A stretch of 16,419 nucleotides of DNA. It comes from SKKL01 sp046543225 (GTDB taxonomy: Bacteria; Actinomycetota; Acidimicrobiia; Acidimicrobiales; SKKL01). The stretch covers positions 1-16,419 of the forward strand of contig JBKGZW010000054.1 of NCBI GenBank assembly GCA_046543225.1, written 5' to 3'. The translations under genes and the position numbers were made by a program. The notes under the pieces were generated by a model that was not told the DNA's origin, did not search any database, and was given only the letters and a program-made list of their open reading frames with translations. Below, piece by piece: positions 13,580-16,419 of the stretch; position 1 is the first letter of the stretch, and every line of letters starts with the position of its first letter.

Positions 13580-14695
13580 TCAGTACCGGAGCAACGCGCC
13601 GATGCGGCCCAGGACGTCGAGGTCGGGGTTCTCCACGCACACCTCGACCCTCCCCGACTGGTGCATCACCTGCTGGACCGCCTCGGACACCACGTCGTCG
13701 AGGTGATCCATCTCCGAATCGCACATCGCACAGCGGGGTCCCACCGCGGCGAGGACATCGCACTTGGGGCATCGCCACCCCGACTCCTCGAAGCCCTCCG
13801 ACACCAGCAGGAGATCGACCCTGCGCTCGGACAGGGCGCGCAGGGTGTCGACCAGCCCGGCGACACCCTTGCCGTTGGCGCCGACCGCGTCGCGCAACCG
13901 GGCCACCGCCTCGGCTTCGACGGCCCGCTCGGTGCGGGCCTCGATGTCGAGCATCGCCGCACGGATCTCGTCGTCGGAGGCGGACACGCCGAGCCCTGAT
14001 GGTTCGACGAGACGTTCACGCAGGTACGGGTGCAGGTGCGCCTCGACGTCGCTGACCGCCTCGGCCGCACCACCCAGCGTCACCCGGTCCACGCCGTGGG
14101 TCTGGAAGACCTCGAAGGCGATCCGCGCCGCGTCGCGCAGGTGTTGGTGGGCCAGCTCGTCGACGTGACTGCTCACGTCGCCACGGGCGGCGTGGCCTCG
14201 CTCGTCGTAGTCGCGCGGCAGCTCGTCGAGTGCTTCGGACCGCTCGACGAGCTCGCCGCCGTCGAACACGAGGACCCGGGTGCGCTGGCGGTCGACCAAC
14301 AGCATGCCGATGGGTTGGAGCTGCTCGACCACCGATTCGAGCTGCGCCACCGCAGGTGCCGGACCCACCGTGAGCCGGTTGTGGACCGGCACCGGCAGGT
14401 CGATCACCTTCCACAGCCCAGCCGCCGAGCACGAGAACAGTGCGAGGCCGCGCACGCTCGAGCGGTCGAAGCCGTTGTGCACGTGGGCGACGATGCGGTC
14501 GACGTCGCCGGCGACCTCGGGGGTCAGCTGGCCGTCGGATCGGAGCCGCCGAACGAGGCGATCGAGATCCTGCTCGTAGTCGACGGGTCGGACCCGTGCC
14601 CGGCCGTCGACGTTCAGATAACAGCTCACGACTGCCGCGCCCTGTGCGTCGAACTGGGCCAGTTCCCGAACGAGATCGTCGGTGATCGCAGTCAC
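13580..14695 (-). CDS. eRF1/Vms1-like (baeRF) protein with zinc-ribbon signature
   Basis: A 371-residue protein with the three-part layout of archaeal/eukaryotic release factor eRF1 and Vms1-type peptidyl-tRNA hydrolases. Part 1 is about 1-128, including SCYLNVDGRARVRP. Part 2 is about 129-255, including IGMLLVDRQRTRVLVFDGGELV, then GHAARGDVSSHVDELAHQHLRDAARIAFEVF in the place of the catalytic loop. Part 3 is about 256-371, including GVAGLVDTLRALSERRVDLLLVSEGFEESGW. Two CxxC pairs (CPKC at 309-312, CAMC at 322-325) form a likely zinc ribbon. The loop lacks the GGQ or GxxQ Gln. It may act on stalled ribosomes or tRNA, but catalysis is doubtful. Start GTG 14695 is chosen from an AGGAGG site 4 bases upstream; the ATG at 14722 overlaps a -10 box. 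Confidence 0.83.
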   Translation of the reverse strand: MTAITDDLVRELAQFDAQGAAVVSCYLNVDGRARVRPVDYEQDLDRLVRRLRSDGQLTPEVAGDVDRIVAHVHNGFDRSSVRGLALFSCSAAGLWKVIDLPVPVHNRLTVGPAPAVAQLESVVEQLQPIGMLLVDRQRTRVLVFDGGELVERSEALDELPRDYDERGHAARGDVSSHVDELAHQHLRDAARIAFEVFQTHGVDRVTLGGAAEAVSDVEAHLHPYLRERLVEPSGLGVSASDDEIRAAMLDIEARTERAVEAEAVARLRDAVGANGKGVAGLVDTLRALSERRVDLLLVSEGFEESGWRCPKCDVLAAVGPRCAMCDSEMDHLDDVVSEAVQQVMHQSGRVEVCVENPDLDVLGRIGALLRY

Positions 14696-14699
14696 GGTG

Positions 14700-14705
14700 C
14701 CTCCT
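14700..14705 (-). promoter_or_regulatory. Shine-Dalgarno site of the eRF1-like gene
   Basis: AGGAGG on the minus strand, 4 bases before the GTG at 14695. It is the strongest ribosome site in the window and decides the start. Confidence 0.72.
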
Positions 14706-14720
14706 GGGTGGTGTGCTCGC

Positions 14721-14726
14721 ATCGTA
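14721..14726 (-). promoter_or_regulatory. -10 box of the eRF1-like/ROK operon
   Basis: TACGAT on the minus strand fits TANNNT and would start transcription near 14714, giving a leader of about 20 bases that contains the AGGAGG site. It overlaps the in-frame ATG at 14722, which argues against using that ATG. No clear -35 box is seen. Confidence 0.42.
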
Positions 14727-14752
14727 GACAGAACCGCCCAGTCAGCCTCCCA

Positions 14753-16414
14753 TCACATCGCAGGCTGGCCGGGACGAACCACTGCAGCGTGGTCGAGACC
14801 CTGGCGTTGCGCCCAATCGGTGACGGCCAGCTCGTCGCCGAGATAGATCACCTGCACCGTCTCGCCGATGCGGGCGAGAGCATCGCACAGGCTCTCGACC
14901 TCGGTCGCGGGCAGTCCCCTGAACGCGTCGTTCAGCACCAGCGGTACCGAACCGGCGGGTGACACCGAGCGCAACGATGCCACCCGACCGAGGAGGTACC
15001 ACTCGATGGGGCCGACGCCCTCCTCGGTCAACTGCCACTCGACGGCGGGCAAGGGAGCTCCGGCACCGCCGAGGCGGCTCGATTCGGTCCGCAGCGCTTC
15101 GAGATCACCTCGCAGCGACTCGCGCTCGACGGTGAGCTCGCGTTCGGATCGGCGTAGCTCTCCGATGGCGGCGTGGAGCCGATCGACACGCTCGACGGCG
15201 CCGTGGTGGCGCTGCAGTCGCGCCTCGGTCAACGCAGCCTGCTCCCGAGCCGCGGCGACGGCCGGATCGGAACCGATCTCGGTGTCGACGGCAGCCTCCG
15301 CGCTGGAGGTGGCGGCGGCCTCTCGCTCGGCCTCGAGGGTCCGACTGCTGGCGTGCGCCTCGTCGAGGGCGACCAGATCGGCCTCGATCGCAGCGATCTC
15401 CGCGGCGAGGCGCTCGGACTCGGACTCGCGGTCGGTGAGCTCGGCGTCGAGTTCGATGCTGCGTTGCAACAACTTCTCGACCAGGGCCTCCTGCTCGATG
15501 ACCTGCTGCTCGAGCGGCGACGAGACCTCGTTCGCCCCGTTGGCCTCCGCGGCGGTGAACCCACCCGGCATGCGGACGTTCGAGAGCGGATCGTCGACAG
15601 GAGTGCTCGCCAGCGCGTCGGCGCGGTCGTGGGCGGCCTTGGCATCGGTGAGCCACTGGTCGGCCAGCTCGACCAGCGAGGCGGTGGTGGTGGCGCGTGC
15701 GGCGTCGATGCCGAGCCGGCGGAGACGGTCCCGCAAGCGATCGGGTGCATCGAAGTCGACGTGGCCGGGCACCCGAAGCTGGCGAAGCGCCCCCTCGACG
15801 TCGTCGGGGAGCTCGCCCAACAGCTCCTCGGCCGCCGACCAGAGCTGCTCGCGCTCGGCTCGCAGCATCCGAGCGTGCGGGTCAGAGTCCACAGCGGCGG
15901 TGACCTCCTCGAGCTCGCGCTCGAGCTTGGCCACCAACCGTTGTGCCTCGTCGTGTCGCTGACGGGCGCCCTCGTCGACGGTGGGCATGGTGCGACCCAT
16001 GAGGTAGGCCGCATAGGTGGGGAACCCGTAGCGGCCGAGGAGGACCTCGAGCTTGGCGTTGGCCGCCTCGTAGACGCGGGTGGCCTCTCTGCCATGACGG
16101 CGGCTGTTCCGCTTGTCGACGTTCTCGATCACCTCGTCGTGGAGACGTTCGATCTCGCGATCGTCCTCGGGCGGGACGGTGCGCGGCTTGGCGGCTTCGG
16201 CGGCTTCGGCTTCGTCGCTGCGGGCTTCGTCGAGGCGGGCTCGCACCGAGCCCGGATCGAGGCCGCGTTCGGCCAGGTCGCGCTCGAACTCCGCTTGGCG
16301 TTGCCGGTGTGCCGCCACCTGGTCGGCCAGGGCGGCCGCGGGCAGCGACGGCACCATGGGCGCCTCGGGCGGTCCGGTCAGAACGTCGCGGATGCCCTGT
16401 TCGACCTCGGCCAT
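14753..16414 (-). CDS. Coiled-coil protein with SMC/RecN-like C-terminal ATPase half
   Basis: A protein of at least 553 residues. Most of it is charged heptad-like helix: about 27-70, 115-190 (around an LLGRYGFPTYAAYLMG segment) and 285-445, rich in Glu, Arg and Ala. Residues about 455-553 look like the C-terminal half of an SMC/RecN-type ATPase: GPIEWYLLGRVASLR, then SVPLVLNDAFRGLP as a Walker-B-like strand, then VQVIYLGDELAVTDWA. No Walker A loop is present, and the Walker B position reads Asn495-Asp496-Ala497 instead of Asp-Asp/Glu, so ATP hydrolysis may be lost or shared. The ATG at 16414 is 5 bases from the edge and its frame is open upstream, so an N-terminal half with Walker A may lie outside. 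It is separated by 57 bases from the eRF1-like gene. Confidence 0.78.
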   Translation of the reverse strand: MAEVEQGIRDVLTGPPEAPMVPSLPAAALADQVAAHRQRQAEFERDLAERGLDPGSVRARLDEARSDEAEAAEAAKPRTVPPEDDREIERLHDEVIENVDKRNSRRHGREATRVYEAANAKLEVLLGRYGFPTYAAYLMGRTMPTVDEGARQRHDEAQRLVAKLERELEEVTAAVDSDPHARMLRAEREQLWSAAEELLGELPDDVEGALRQLRVPGHVDFDAPDRLRDRLRRLGIDAARATTTASLVELADQWLTDAKAAHDRADALASTPVDDPLSNVRMPGGFTAAEANGANEVSSPLEQQVIEQEALVEKLLQRSIELDAELTDRESESERLAAEIAAIEADLVALDEAHASSRTLEAEREAAATSSAEAAVDTEIGSDPAVAAAREQAALTEARLQRHHGAVERVDRLHAAIGELRRSERELTVERESLRGDLEALRTESSRLGGAGAPLPAVEWQLTEEGVGPIEWYLLGRVASLRSVSPAGSVPLVLNDAFRGLPATEVESLCDALARIGETVQVIYLGDELAVTDWAQRQGLDHAAVVRPGQPAM

Positions 16415-16419
16415 GGCGC

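Noticed and set aside
14696..14722. ATG at 14722 as the start of the eRF1-like protein
   Set aside because: It overlaps the TACGAT -10 box, while the GTG at 14695 has a perfect AGGAGG site 4 bases upstream.
14868..15962. 364-codon plus-strand frame, rich in Ser/Arg/Ala, opposite the coiled-coil gene
   Set aside because: Low-complexity shadow of the coiled-coil coding strand; no fold or motif.

Overview
The window is about 16.4 kb of very GC-rich DNA (roughly 70%, with strong G/C bias at third codon positions). It is packed with genes on both strands and looks like the chromosome of an actinobacterium. The protein content (DUF3040, MtrA-like regulator, GerMN lipoprotein, mycobacterial-type PfkA, SMC-like coiled-coil protein) and the frequent leaderless starts suit Actinomycetota, perhaps an Acidimicrobiia-like lineage. 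That placement is inference from reading, not from a search. I see no tRNA, rRNA, CRISPR array, insertion sequence or phage gene, and no gap between genes longer than about 120 bases.

Layout. (1) 6-3278, minus strand: a helix-turn-helix/single-membrane-span protein, a Nudix hydrolase, DNA polymerase IV (dinB) and a DUF3040 membrane protein, all in one direction. (2) 3376-7355, plus strand: a small two-span membrane protein, an inositol-phosphatase family enzyme, an OmpR-type response regulator, its sensor histidine kinase, and a GerMN-domain lipoprotein. The last three resemble a reduced mtrA-mtrB-lpqB module. (3) 7356-9985: 6-phosphofructokinase (minus) and glycerol kinase (plus), transcribed divergently. 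(4) 9942-11374: an ACT-domain protein with a GAF-like C-terminal half (minus), divergent from a TetR regulator (plus). (5) 11390-14695, minus: a three-domain eRF1/Vms1-like protein with a zinc-ribbon signature, a ROK sugar kinase and an AlaC-type aminotransferase. (6) 14753-16414, minus: a long coiled-coil protein ending in an SMC/RecN-like ATPase half, possibly continuing past the right edge.

How the genes fit together. Three enzymes act in central carbon metabolism: ROK kinase and PfkA in upper glycolysis, and GlpK in glycerol entry. The AlaC-type transaminase connects pyruvate to alanine. The regulator-kinase-lipoprotein set probably senses the cell envelope. DinB and a Nudix enzyme sit 4 bases apart and may be a DNA-damage or nucleotide-quality unit.

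Regulation. Several genes lack a Shine-Dalgarno sequence but have a TANNNT box 7-8 bases before their ATG (3376, 8495, 10670 minus, 10787, 12562 minus). The helix-turn-helix gene has a fuller promoter ending 6 bases before its GTG. These look like leaderless transcripts. A few genes (DUF3040, pfkA, ROK, eRF1-like) instead have clear Shine-Dalgarno sites, which in two cases decide the start codon. The strongest leads for novelty are the eRF1-like protein without a GGQ motif, the helix-turn-helix membrane protein with three repeated motifs in its tail, and the reduced MtrAB-LpqB-like module.
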